NCBI RefSeq assembly: GCF_937871615.1
Contig: NZ_CALMPA010000070.1
Span: forward strand, 113,014 to 177,013
Length of the DNA stretch: 64,000 nucleotides
Reading direction: 5' to 3'
DNA from: an uncultured Sphingomonas sp.
GTDB lineage: Bacteria; Pseudomonadota; Alphaproteobacteria; Sphingomonadales; Sphingomonadaceae
Below, piece by piece: positions 35,401 to 44,209 of this stretch; position 1 is the first letter of the stretch, and every line of letters starts with the position of its first letter. The translations under genes were made by a program, and so were the position numbers. Under the pieces are notes generated by a model that worked only from the letters and a program-made list of their open reading frames with translations, ran no database searches and was not told the origin of the DNA.

Positions 35401-35636
35401 ACCTCGCGATCGTCAGCGGAAATCCGCTTGAGCGGATCGAGGATGCGGCGAATGTCCGTCAGGTAATCGCGGGCGGCGTGCGGCATGACATCCCCTCGCT
35501 GCTCACGCCGTTCCGCGCGGGGAGCGCGGGGATGCCATCGCCGGTCACCGCATCAATTCTGCCGCGCTCGCCTTATTGGTGGCATCAGGCGGCGTTCGTG
35601 GAAGGCTGTCGCGGCTCCTGTTGCAGCCACGCCTGA
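32499..35636 (+). CDS. TolB-like beta-propeller / amidohydrolase fusion, probably exported
   Basis: A 1045-residue protein. The TTG at 32499 is chosen because GGGAGG lies 7 bp upstream and the product then starts with a Tat-like signal (NRRQTMAIGIAGAAGAG). Residues ~60-610 hold repeated PD40/TolB blades (AVSPDGKRIAYVSDRG, PAWSPDGRQLAFASDRGG, PVWSPDGSHIAFV). From ~620 comes a metal-dependent amidohydrolase: VMPGLVDVHTHLQMAG (metal His pair), LPATSHYLYPGA and LIVSGTDAPLDL. Related fusions hydrolyse peptides, amides or lactones in the periplasm. It probably acts on what the neighbouring TonB receptors bring in. Confidence 0.9.
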   Translation: MDWKVNRRQTMAIGIAGAAGAGAMLEGMGVAAVSGPEPIVTRGSARDLITVTAGTNFVVAPAPDGSTLAIDLGGMIWLLPVAGGKAHRLTDPMLEASQPDWLGDGKGLVFQAYTHGYFQLWRVDATSGELQQLTTGTADSREPAVSPDGKRIAYVSDRGRRCRVHILDLATLQSTAWNDFPGEAAQPSWSPDGREIVCVVDGHRIVAASQAGPVREIAAVPRGRNPLDRSLVAGPAFTFDGKGVAYVEVIGVAARLRTGGGADLVSGEDVFPFRPRWQADGRFFYSADGAIRRRAPGAAKAADVPFELALALPRNQPRKPRAADAPGKPQPVRGIGSPALSPDGGQIAFRALNALWIMLIGQPPREILADGYCIVDPAWSPDGRQLAFASDRGGTFDIWLRDNASGALRQLTHHDGAASGPAWSPDGKRVSFLDQKGALFVCTVDGGEVRKVQGPLFLPGKPSWGRDGKTLALAALVPSSARFREGKNQILLVDVDSGKSRYLSLPGEASIATRGDDGPVWSPDGSHIAFVVASRLWVWPIGPDGTPTGDPRAIGDEIADCPSWSADGRKLLYLSAGKLRLTDPSGAAPVTIPMRFQWARPKRDRRMLVRAGKMWDGQRRIAQEMTDIGIVNGTITSVSPASGEKPGGDVEFVDASSLMVMPGLVDVHTHLQMAGHGYGDREGRLWLSMGITTIRSLAGPAYHMVEYREAIASGRRVGPHVIATGEAIDGPRIFYHMMRPVTEPGQLARELERARALSYDVMKCYVRLPAETQREVVRWGHRHGLPATSHYLYPGAFFGMDGLEHMGATNKLGYSHTVSQTGRVYGDVEAALAHTGAAHVPTLFQASVLYRDDPALVEDERLRTLLPPWEYARLKDLVRATDPASRAAQLGILEHNVAHVRRLMALGGLIVSGTDAPLDLAGASLHMNLRGMVRFGVTPVDALFTATRNAGRMLNQRIGEIARGARADLAIVSGNPLERIEDAANVRQVIAGGVRHDIPSLLTPFRAGSAGMPSPVTASILPRSPYWWHQAAFVEGCRGSCCSHA

Positions 35637-35657
35637 TCTGGCGCGCTTTTGCGAGCC

Positions 35658-35677
35658 GGCGGGTGGTTTCACCCGCC
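35658..35677. terminator. bidirectional hairpin terminator between convergent genes
   Basis: GGCGGGTG (35658-35665) and CACCCGCC (35670-35677) form a perfect 8-bp stem with a GTTT loop, in the 52-bp gap between the amidohydrolase and the convergent MFS gene. TTGAAATC follows on the plus strand. The position and stem quality support termination in both directions. Confidence 0.6.
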
Positions 35678-35688
35678 TTGAAATCGCT

Positions 35689-36993
35689 TTAGCCGTGCCC
35701 CGGTGCTCCGTCCGTGCGCAGCGCACGAACGAAGATAGCGGTCAGCACGAAGCCGAGCAGCGGGGCCGCCGTGGCGACGATCAGCAGCAGATGCGCCGCG
35801 CCGTCACTCGCGCCCGCCTTCGGATCGAACCCGAGCAGCGCAAGCGGCAATAGCGCCGACGCGCCAAGCCCGCTGCCCAGCTTGTCGAAGAAATTGGTCA
35901 TCGCGAATGCCGCGCCACGAACTTCGCAGCCGGTACGCGCGATATAGGCGTTGGCGAGCACCCCGGTGATCGAGCGCAGCAGATACGGGCCGGCGCCGAA
36001 GCCGAGGCCCATCAGCGCCTGCATGGCGAACAGCCCAGCCGCGCCCATGCGCGTTGCGAACGGCAGTAGCAGGACGGCGGCGCAAAGAAACAAACAGGCC
36101 GCGAGCAGCGTCTTCCTGTCACCCAGCCGGTTGGCGATCTTCATCCAGCCGACCATGCCGAGCGGGGCGATCGCGAAGGTGAATGCCATGCTCAGCGCGA
36201 AATATTTCGGCGCGTGATAAAGGTGCTCGGCGACGAAAAAGCCCATCGTCGCCATCGCCGTCCAGGCGCTGTTGTAGATCAGGATGGCGAGCGAGAGCAG
36301 CACGAAATCGCGGCTGAGCAGGAAGGGGCGGAGGATCGACCAGTCCGCCACGGCGTGCGCGCTGATCCGCCCTTCCCGATCGGGCGTGAAGCAATAGGTT
36401 ATGATCGTGCACAATGTGATCGAGACGAGGATGAACAGCCCGGCGGTGCGCGCCTGCGCGGCGATGTCGCTGCCGTAAAAGTGGCTGGCGGTCGCCACCA
36501 GCCCGAAGACCCCGAGAATGCCCGCGATAACGCCGACTTCGCGATAGCCGAACAGGCGGGAAAGCGTGCGCGGATCGTCGGTCATCGCCGCCGCCCAGGC
36601 CTGATGCACGATCATCCCGATGGTGAAGGCGATGTAGATCGCGCCGCCGCCCGCGATCAGATAGACCGGCCCGACGAGCGACTTGATCGGCATGAAGATC
36701 AGCAGCACCGCGATCAGATAGAGCGGTAGCGCGATCAGCAGCCATGGGCGGTGCTTCTGACGGAAGGGGGCGCGGTCTATGGCGATGCCGATGAAGGGAT
36801 CGCAGATCGCGTCGATCACCCGGATCAGCATCAGCGCCGAGGCGACGAGCGCCAGCGGCATCCCCAGCGCCTGGCTGTAGAATGGCGGAATGAAGCTGCC
36901 GATCGCCGCCGTGGTGGCGATGAGCGGGATGGCGTAGATGCAATAAGCGAGCAATTGCCCGCGCGAGAGCGGCCGGTCGGCAGGTGCGGTCAT
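35689..36993 (-). CDS. MFS transporter, GPH (glycoside-pentoside-hexuronide:cation symporter)-like
   Basis: A 434-residue carrier with 12 predicted helices. LMLIRVIDAICDPFIGIAIDRAPFRQKHRPWLL is spread over residues ~60-95; its RVxDAxxDPxxG core is the GPH family signature. The start at 36993 overlaps the stop of a 29-codon reading frame on the same strand (ATGA). A longer frame (start 37053) adds residues unlike the family. Members import sugars, glucuronides or other organic solutes with H+ or Na+. It may bring the product released by the exported hydrolases into the cytoplasm. Confidence 0.9.
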   Translation of the reverse strand: MTAPADRPLSRGQLLAYCIYAIPLIATTAAIGSFIPPFYSQALGMPLALVASALMLIRVIDAICDPFIGIAIDRAPFRQKHRPWLLIALPLYLIAVLLIFMPIKSLVGPVYLIAGGGAIYIAFTIGMIVHQAWAAAMTDDPRTLSRLFGYREVGVIAGILGVFGLVATASHFYGSDIAAQARTAGLFILVSITLCTIITYCFTPDREGRISAHAVADWSILRPFLLSRDFVLLSLAILIYNSAWTAMATMGFFVAEHLYHAPKYFALSMAFTFAIAPLGMVGWMKIANRLGDRKTLLAACLFLCAAVLLLPFATRMGAAGLFAMQALMGLGFGAGPYLLRSITGVLANAYIARTGCEVRGAAFAMTNFFDKLGSGLGASALLPLALLGFDPKAGASDGAAHLLLIVATAAPLLGFVLTAIFVRALRTDGAPGHG

Positions 36994-37079
36994 GCCGCGC
37001 TCTGCCGCCAAATGCCGCGCGCCACAATGGCGGGGGCCGGCGTGGCGTTCCAATCCTCGATCCGGTTTTCCCGAGCCAT
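36990..37079 (-). CDS. 29-residue small ORF coupled to the MFS gene
   Basis: A short frame starts at the ATG at 37079 with GAGAGGA six bases upstream and ends in a TGA that overlaps the MFS ATG. The product starts MARENRIEDWNATPAP and has no membrane segment. The good ribosome site and the 4-bp ATGA overlap, the same joint as in real gene pairs all over this window, suggest it is translated and couples initiation of the transporter. It may equally be the stump of a lost gene. Confidence 0.4.
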   Translation of the reverse strand: MARENRIEDWNATPAPAIVARGIWRQSAA

Positions 37080-37107
37080 CCCCGATCCTCTCTGGCTTGT
37101 TTTCGTG

Positions 37108-38625
37108 TCAGTCGATGAAGCGCGCGAGCAGCTCGCTCTTGTAGAGCTTGCCCGTGTCGTGGCGGGGCAGGCTGTCGGCGAGTTCGATCCGTTTGGGCGC
37201 CTTGACCGGGCCGAGCCGGAGACGGGCATATTGCAGCAGCGCCTCGCGCAATCTGTCGGTGTCCGCCACGCCCTCGACCGGCTGGATCACCGCCACCGCG
37301 ACCTGGCCGAGATCCTCGTGCGGAATCCCGATCACCGCCGCGTCGCGCACCTCATCATGTTCCAGGAACATCGCTTCGATTTCCTGCGGATAGATATTCA
37401 CGCCGCCGGAGATGATCGTGAAATGGCGCCGGTCGGTGAGATAGAGGAAACCATCCGCATCGACATGGCCGACATCGCCGAAGGTGCGCCAGCCGCGATC
37501 GTTGGTCGCTCGCCGGGTCTTCTCGTCATCGTTCCAATAGGCGAACCGCGCGGCGGATTCGAAATAGATGTCGCCGGTTTCGCCGGGCGGCAGATCGTTA
37601 CCCTCGGCATCGAGGATATGCACCGTGCAGCCCGATGGCCGCCCGACCGATCCGGGATGGTTCAGCCAGTCGATCGAGTTGATCGACGCCGATCCGATCC
37701 CTTCGCTGCCCGAATAATATTCGTCGATGATCGGCCCCCACCATTCGATCATCGCGCGCTTCACATGCACCGGGCATGGCGCCGCGCCGTGCACCGCGTG
37801 GCGATGACGCGACAGATCATGCGCCGCGCGCTCCGCCGGCGGGAGGCGGAGCAGGCGATGGAACATGGTGGGCACCCACAGGCTGTGCGTGCAACCATAT
37901 CGCGCAAGCTGGCCGAGCGCCTCCCCCGCATCGAAGCGTTCGGGAATGACGACCACGGCACCCGCCGAGAGCGCGGCGGTGAGGAAACGGTGCGGGGCAG
38001 CGTGATAGAGCGGGCAGGGGCAGTAGAATACCGCCTCATGATCCACGCCATAGCCCCTGACGAGGCCGGTGTTCGCAGGGTCGGATATCCCCATCGGGCC
38101 ATCGGGCAATTCCTTGCGGATGCCCTTCGGTCGGCCGGTCGTGCCCGAACTGTAGAGCATCACCGCGCCGGGCGAGCAATCGTCGGGCAGCGTATCGGGC
38201 ATCCGCGCGGTCAGCGCGTGCCAATCGGGGATGCCTTCGCCCAGGTCTATGCCGAGGATCGTGTCATGGATCGCGCGCAGCGCGGCCATATCCTCAGCCG
38301 CGAAGCTGCCGTTGGCGAAAATCGCGGCCCGCGCGCCGGAATCGGCGAGGATATAGGCCGCATCCTCGACCGACAGCTTGGTGGAGAGGAGGACGTAGAA
38401 CAACCCGCTGCGCTGCGCGGCGAGCATCGCCGACAGGAATTCGGGCCGGTTGGTGATCGACAGCGCGACGCAATCGCCGCGCTTCAGCCCGAGCGAGCGG
38501 AAGGCGTGCGCCGCGCGATTGGCGGCGGCATCAAGCTCGCCACGGGTAAGCGTGATCCCGCTCGACGGGAAGATCGCGACCGGGCGATCAGGGGTGGCGG
38601 CGGCATGGTCGATGAAGCTGGGCAT
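37108..38625 (-). CDS. AMP-forming acyl-CoA synthetase / ligase
   Basis: A 505-residue ANL-superfamily adenylating enzyme. The P-loop MLYSSGTTGRPKGIRKE, the motif EYYSGSEGIG (A5 region), GDIYFES, the hinge region DRRHFTIISGGVNIYPQEIE and the catalytic lysine in PRHDTGKLYKSELL are all present. It would activate a carboxylic acid to its CoA thioester, probably an aromatic or medium-chain acid taken up by the adjacent carrier. It lies 28 bp upstream of the small ORF and the transporter, and 38 bp downstream of a nitronate-monooxygenase gene, so the four are likely one operon. Confidence 0.93.
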   Translation of the reverse strand: MPSFIDHAAATPDRPVAIFPSSGITLTRGELDAAANRAAHAFRSLGLKRGDCVALSITNRPEFLSAMLAAQRSGLFYVLLSTKLSVEDAAYILADSGARAAIFANGSFAAEDMAALRAIHDTILGIDLGEGIPDWHALTARMPDTLPDDCSPGAVMLYSSGTTGRPKGIRKELPDGPMGISDPANTGLVRGYGVDHEAVFYCPCPLYHAAPHRFLTAALSAGAVVVIPERFDAGEALGQLARYGCTHSLWVPTMFHRLLRLPPAERAAHDLSRHRHAVHGAAPCPVHVKRAMIEWWGPIIDEYYSGSEGIGSASINSIDWLNHPGSVGRPSGCTVHILDAEGNDLPPGETGDIYFESAARFAYWNDDEKTRRATNDRGWRTFGDVGHVDADGFLYLTDRRHFTIISGGVNIYPQEIEAMFLEHDEVRDAAVIGIPHEDLGQVAVAVIQPVEGVADTDRLREALLQYARLRLGPVKAPKRIELADSLPRHDTGKLYKSELLARFID

Positions 38626-38663
38626 AAGCGGGCCGGTTTTCGTCCTGTCCTGTCTCGCGGGGT

Positions 38664-39641
38664 TCAGGCGGCGACGAGCCGGTTCATGTCCTCGGCGGCG
38701 GCGCGATACTGACGCGCCAGGTCATCAACGATCCCGGCGACAGGCTCCGCGCCGCTGATCGAGCCGCAGCCGTGCCCACAGCCGCGAATGTCCTTCCAGA
38801 CCTTGATCTCGCCATCGTCGCCCTTGCGGTATTTCGCGGTTTCGGGGCTGTATTTCGGCAGATTGTCGAGGTCGAAGCCGGCGGCGGCTATGGTTTGCTT
38901 GATATAATTGCCGTAAATGCCGGTGAACATGTTGGTATAGATGATGTCATCGGCGCCGGAGGCGATCACGTCCTCCTTGTGCGCTTCCGACGCATTCGAT
39001 TCCGCCGCCGCGAGGAACCGCGTGCCGAGATATGCGAAATCGGCGCCCATCGCCTGCGCGGCATAGACATCGCGCCCGGTGCTCATCGCGCCGGACAGGA
39101 TGATCGTGCCGTCGAAGAATTCCTTCACCTGATTGACCAGCGCGAACGGGCTCTTGTCACCTCCCTGACCACCGGCACCGGCGGCGACGAGGATCAGCCC
39201 GTCCACCCCCATTGATGCCGCCTTGCGCGCATGGCGCAGGTTGGTGACATCGTGAAAGACCAGCCCGCCGTAGCGATGCACCTCATCGAGGATTTCGCGC
39301 GGCGGCGCGCGCAGGCTGGTGATAATCAGCGGCACCTGTTCGCGCACGATGGTGATGAGATCCTGCTCCCACCGATCGTTGCGTTCCGACATTACCTGAT
39401 TGACCCCGAACGGCGCCACCTTGCGCCCCGGCTCCGCCGCCTGGATCGCGGCCAGCCGCTCGCGGATTTCCCGAATCCAGTCGGTCAGCGCGGCCTGCGG
39501 ACGCGCGTTGAGCGCGGGAAAGGTGCCGATGATGCCGCTGGCGCATTGCGCGACGACCATTTCGATCCCCGATGCGATGAACATCGGCGCGCCGATCACC
39601 GGAAGCCTCAGATGGTCACGAAACTGGGCGGGAACGGTCAA
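38664..39641 (-). CDS. nitronate monooxygenase / 2-nitropropane dioxygenase-like flavoprotein
   Basis: A 325-residue FMN TIM-barrel protein. LPVIGAPMFIASG opens the fold; LVAAGAGGQGGDKSPFALV, IILSGAMSTGRDVYAAQAMGA (kept here as the usual phosphate-binding region) and YLGTRFLAAAESNA are typical of the family. It begins at a TTG (39641) with AAGGAG seven bases upstream; no nearby ATG fits the family start. Proteins of this family next to acyl-CoA genes are often enoyl reductase-like (FabK-like) rather than true nitronate oxidases. It is first in a leftward operon with the acyl-CoA ligase. Confidence 0.9.
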   Translation of the reverse strand: MTVPAQFRDHLRLPVIGAPMFIASGIEMVVAQCASGIIGTFPALNARPQAALTDWIREIRERLAAIQAAEPGRKVAPFGVNQVMSERNDRWEQDLITIVREQVPLIITSLRAPPREILDEVHRYGGLVFHDVTNLRHARKAASMGVDGLILVAAGAGGQGGDKSPFALVNQVKEFFDGTIILSGAMSTGRDVYAAQAMGADFAYLGTRFLAAAESNASEAHKEDVIASGADDIIYTNMFTGIYGNYIKQTIAAAGFDLDNLPKYSPETAKYRKGDDGEIKVWKDIRGCGHGCGSISGAEPVAGIVDDLARQYRAAAEDMNRLVAA

Positions 39642-39776
39642 CGCGGGTCTCCTTCACGGGCGTCACGCGCTCGATCGGCGTGATTGCGATGATGGTTCCC
39701 CCAGCGCGGGTTCGCGAGCAAACGATTTGAGGCCGTGATAGGTGATTGTGGTTCACCAACCTTGGGCTGGCGCCGC

Positions 39777-39800
39777 GAAATGCGCGCGCAAGCGCATTTC
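39777..39800. promoter_or_regulatory. inverted repeat GAAATGC-N10-GCATTTC upstream of the nitronate-monooxygenase-like gene
   Basis: GAAATGC (39777-39783) and GCATTTC (39794-39800) have the same arms and the same 10-bp spacer as the repeat at 24243-24266. The inner bases here extend pairing to 9 bp per arm (GCGC inside). It lies in the 172-bp gap after the LysR gene, 136 bp upstream of the TTG start. It could be an operator, or a hairpin ending the LysR transcript. Confidence 0.5.
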
Positions 39801-39813
39801 AAAAACGATATTC

Positions 39814-40683
39814 TCAGCCGGTGCGCTCGATCGCGCTGTTGAGCCAGCGCCGGAAGCGGCCATAGGTGGACTGGAGCTTGCGCGATTTGCGCACCGCGAT
39901 CCAATAGGACAGGTCTGACCGGATCACGCCATCGCCGAGCGGCAGAACCTCGCCCTGCGCGACCAGCTTGTCCGCGAACCACGTGGGCGCCAGCGCGATG
40001 CCCTTGCCCCGTGCGGCGGCGTGGCAGGCGGTGAGCACCGAATCGAAGCGCACCTGCCGCGCGGTGGGCGCCATCGTATAGCCCAGCGATCTGAGCGCAT
40101 TTTCCCACGGCATCGAATTGGTGCTGGCGTTCAGGATCGGGCCAAGCACGATATCGCCCGAAACGATCGGCGTTTCGGATTGCGCGGAATAGACCGCCTT
40201 CAGCGTGAACGGCATCAGATCCTCATATTCCCAGCCTTCGCCGGGATATGGCCCGATGCCGATCAGGATATCGAAATCCCCCCGCATCCCGCCTTCGCTG
40301 ATGGTGAGGCTGGTGGAATCGACCTGAAAATCGGGGAAGCGGCGGCGGAACTCATCGAGGTTGGAAAGGATGAACTGTTCGGCGAACGCCGCCATCGAAC
40401 AGAGCCTGACGCGCCGGGTTTCCGGGCGGTCGGTAAGTTCGCGCCAGTGATCGTCGATCGTGGCGATCGCCTGCGCGATCGTTGCCGAAAGCTGGCGGGC
40501 GTTGTCGGCCGGGCGAATGCCCTGGCCATCGCGTTCGAACAGCCGCTGGCCGAATTGCTCCTCCAGCAGCCGGATGCGATGGCTGATCGCGGAAGGGGTG
40601 AGGTGCATTTCCTCAGCCGCGCGTTTCAGGCTGCCAAGGCGGGTGACCGCCTCCAGCGTCTGCAACAGGATCAGTGGCGGCAT
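39814..40683 (-). CDS. LysR-family transcriptional regulator
   Basis: A 289-residue LysR regulator. The N-terminal winged helix reads LLQTLEAVTRLGSLKRAAEEMHLT, then PSAISHRIRLLEEQFGQRLFERDG, of the GcvA-like branch. The ATG at 40683 gives the usual distance to the HTH; the longer frame adds 39 atypical residues. The C-terminal inducer-binding domain ends with YWIAVRKSRKLQSTYGRFRRWL. It is divergent from an enoyl-CoA hydratase gene across 230 bp and upstream of the nitronate-monooxygenase operon, so either may be its target. Confidence 0.93.
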   Translation of the reverse strand: MPPLILLQTLEAVTRLGSLKRAAEEMHLTPSAISHRIRLLEEQFGQRLFERDGQGIRPADNARQLSATIAQAIATIDDHWRELTDRPETRRVRLCSMAAFAEQFILSNLDEFRRRFPDFQVDSTSLTISEGGMRGDFDILIGIGPYPGEGWEYEDLMPFTLKAVYSAQSETPIVSGDIVLGPILNASTNSMPWENALRSLGYTMAPTARQVRFDSVLTACHAAARGKGIALAPTWFADKLVAQGEVLPLGDGVIRSDLSYWIAVRKSRKLQSTYGRFRRWLNSAIERTG

Positions 40684-40913
40684 CGACGGTCTCAAGTGGC
40701 AACCCTTGCGAGCGACACAGCAACAAATGAAGGCGCCGCTGCGTGAAGCGCGGCCCGGATTAGCTCGGGAGGGCGTTCGGCTCAATCGCCGCCGGGCCAT
40801 GCGGTTGAAATGATTTCACAGGCGGCGGCGCAATTTCGCTTGAGCAGCGGCGCCGATTGGGTTTGGACCCTCAAAGGCCGCGAAGCCGCGCGATCAAGAA
40901 GGAGAGAGCCGAC

Positions 40914-41651
40914 ATGGAATGCGTAACGGTCGAGATGGATGGGCCGATCATGATCGTGACGCTGAATCGGCCGGAAAAGCGCAATGCGTGGAACGGCGCG
41001 ATGGTGGAGGCGTTCCGCCGCGTCTGGATCGACTTCGCCGCGCGCGACGATGCGAGCGTCTGCGTGGTGCGCGCCGCCGGCCCGGTTTTCTCCGCCGGGC
41101 TCGATTTCCGGGATCCGCCCGCGAACGACGATGGTGCGCTGCCCAACACGAATGTGCCGTGCGACAAGCCGATCATCGTCGCGGTGGAGGGCGCGTGTCT
41201 TGGCATGGCCTGTTCGCTGGTGCTGATGAGCGATATCGTGATCGCCGGCCCCGGCGCGAGCTTCGCCTATCTCGAAGCGACGATGGGGTTCCACGGCGGG
41301 CTGATGGCGGGCTTTGCCGGGCGGATGCTCTACAAGCCCGGTCTGCAATGGATTTTGACCGGCGAGGCGATGCCGGCGGCGCGCGCGCGGGAGATCGGCT
41401 TCGTCAATGAGGTGACCGAGGAGGGCGCGGCGTTCGATCGCGCGATGGCGGTGGCGCGGCGGATCGCGGGCAATGCGCCGCTCGCGGTGCGCTCGATGAA
41501 GGCGATCGCGTTGCAGACGCTGCCCAAGGGGCCGGTCGAACAGGCCTTCGCCGCCGCGCGCATGGTCGAGGCGATGCGCGTCAGCGACGATTTCCGCGAA
41601 GGCATCGCCGCGCTGCGCGATCGGCGCCCCGCGCGGTTCACGGGGCGCTGA
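40914..41651 (+). CDS. enoyl-CoA hydratase/isomerase family protein
   Basis: A 245-residue crotonase-fold protein. IMIVTLNRPEKRNAWNGAM, then VFSAGLDFRDPP (oxyanion A), and ACLGMACSLVLMSDIVIAG give the CoA-binding and oxyanion motifs. In place of the hydratase Glu pair, the region ATMGFHGGLMAGFAGRM suggests a hydratase variant or isomerase/hydrolase; the activity is uncertain. The ATG at 40914 has AAGGAGAGA upstream. It is divergent from the LysR gene and monocistronic. Confidence 0.92.
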   Translation: MECVTVEMDGPIMIVTLNRPEKRNAWNGAMVEAFRRVWIDFAARDDASVCVVRAAGPVFSAGLDFRDPPANDDGALPNTNVPCDKPIIVAVEGACLGMACSLVLMSDIVIAGPGASFAYLEATMGFHGGLMAGFAGRMLYKPGLQWILTGEAMPAARAREIGFVNEVTEEGAAFDRAMAVARRIAGNAPLAVRSMKAIALQTLPKGPVEQAFAAARMVEAMRVSDDFREGIAALRDRRPARFTGR

Positions 41652-41661
41652 CCGAAACCGC

Positions 41662-42711
41662 TCAGCCGGCGGGCGGCGCGCCTGCCGCCGGTGGGCAGGC
41701 GATCGCTTCATAGCCGATCAATTCCACCTCGGGCGCGATATAGCCCGGCTTCACCGGCTCGACGCGGGCGAGGTCGGTCGACAGATATTTCTTGTTATCG
41801 TCGCTGAACACCGTCGCGACCACCGCGTCCGGGGAAAGCCGATCCTGCGCCAGCAGGGCGGCGACAAGGTTCGCGCCGGATGAGATGCCGACGGCAAGCC
41901 CCAGTTCGCATGCCAGCCGCTGCGCCATGATGATCGCATCCCCATCCGAGACGCTGAGCACCGCGCCCAGTTCGCCAAGATCGACCACCGGCGGGATGAA
42001 ATCATCCGAAACGCCCTGGATGCGATGCGCGCCGGTCTTGTAGCCGGTCGACAGCGTCGGCGATTCGAGCGGCTCGACCGGGTGGACCTGCACGCCGGGC
42101 GCGATCCGCCGCAGCGCGCGGCCGACGCCCATCACCGTGCCGCCGGTGCCCACGCCCGCGACAAAGGCGTCTGGGCAGAGGCCACGGCTCGCGAGTTGCC
42201 GGATCAGTTCGGGGCCGGTCGATTGCTCATGCGCCTCGCAATTGTGCGGATTGCCGAACTGATCGGGCAGAAACACGTCGTCACGCGCGCGCGCCATTTC
42301 CTGCGCCGCCGCGATCGAGCCGAGAAAGCCATCCTCCGCGCGGCTGAACAGGCGCAGTTCCGCGCCCATCGAGCGCATCAGCGCCTTGCGCTCGTCGCTC
42401 ATCCAGTCCGGCATATGGATGCGCACCGGGTGGCCGAGCATCCGCCCGAGCGAGGCGAACGAAATGCCGGTGTTGCCGCTCGTCGCCTCGACGATCGTAT
42501 CGCCGGGCTTCAGCGCATCGCAGGCATAGGCCTGGCGCAGCACGTTGAGCGCCATCCGATCCTTGATGCTGCCGGTGAGATTATAATGTTCCGCCTTGGC
42601 ATGAACGACGCGGCGCGCGCCCTTCCAGCGCAGGTGGATCGCCAGCAGCGGGGTCTGGCCGATCAGATCGGCGAGCGTGTCGATGCGCTGGCTCACCGGG
42701 AACGGATGCAT
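41662..42711 (-). CDS. PLP-dependent cysteine synthase / cystathionine beta-synthase-like enzyme
   Basis: A 349-residue fold-type II PLP enzyme. The PLP lysine lies in [25 protein letters not shown] binds the cofactor and substrate carboxylate; [17 protein letters not shown] is the phosphate cup; and [13 protein letters not shown] closes the site. The ATG at 42711 is preferred over one at 42738 because AAGGTGG lies 4-5 bp upstream. The setting, coupled to a nitronate-monooxygenase-like gene, hints at a beta-elimination or beta-replacement in catabolism and not housekeeping cysteine synthesis. Confidence 0.92.
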   Translation of the reverse strand: MHPFPVSQRIDTLADLIGQTPLLAIHLRWKGARRVVHAKAEHYNLTGSIKDRMALNVLRQAYACDALKPGDTIVEATSGNTGISFASLGRMLGHPVRIHMPDWMSDERKALMRSMGAELRLFSRAEDGFLGSIAAAQEMARARDDVFLPDQFGNPHNCEAHEQSTGPELIRQLASRGLCPDAFVAGVGTGGTVMGVGRALRRIAPGVQVHPVEPLESPTLSTGYKTGAHRIQGVSDDFIPPVVDLGELGAVLSVSDGDAIIMAQRLACELGLAVGISSGANLVAALLAQDRLSPDAVVATVFSDDNKKYLSTDLARVEPVKPGYIAPEVELIGYEAIACPPAAGAPPAG

Positions 42712-42737
42712 GGCGCCACCTTCCGAATAGGGGGGCA

Positions 42738-44001
<1,264 letters not shown>

Positions 44002-44043
44002 AGCGGGCGAAGGGATTCGAACCCTCGACCCCAACCTTGGCAA
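44002..44043 (-). tRNA. 3' fragment of tRNA-Gly(GCC), attachment-site remnant
   Basis: On the minus strand 42 nt match the second half of a tRNA-Gly: anticodon loop TTGCCAA, half of the anticodon stem GGTTG, the T arm (GGGTTCGAATCCC) and acceptor half CGCCCGC plus T. The 5' half (acceptor, D arm, first half of the anticodon stem) is missing: the bases before the loop are unrelated. CAAG follows, so CCA is not encoded. This is what a tyrosine integrase leaves at one end after inserting in a tRNA 3' part. The intact gene is not in the window. Confidence 0.82.
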
Positions 44044-44161
44044 AGCTAACCATAGCCATTCCGAACGTATTCGGCTCTACGATTAATTACGATAATTCAA
44101 ATGCATACTTGAAAGTCGCCGAAAGCAATAGCACCTTCATATCCGTGTTTTTCCGGTCTCG

Positions 44162-44181
44162 GTGTTGACCATGTGTTGACC
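44162..44181 (+). repeat. direct repeat GTGTTGACC x2
   Basis: GTGTTGACC occurs at 44162-44170 and 44173-44181, spaced one helical turn apart (11 bp), between the tRNA fragment and the integrase gene. Arm-type integrase sites or an operator near an integrase promoter often look like this; the function is inference. Confidence 0.4.
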
Positions 44182-44209
44182 GAAAACGGCCAAGAAAGTG
44201 GTGGATGTG

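Noticed and set aside
44002-44043. Intact tRNA-Gly gene
   Set aside because: The 5' half, including the D arm and the pairing half of the anticodon stem, is absent, so only a fragment is called.
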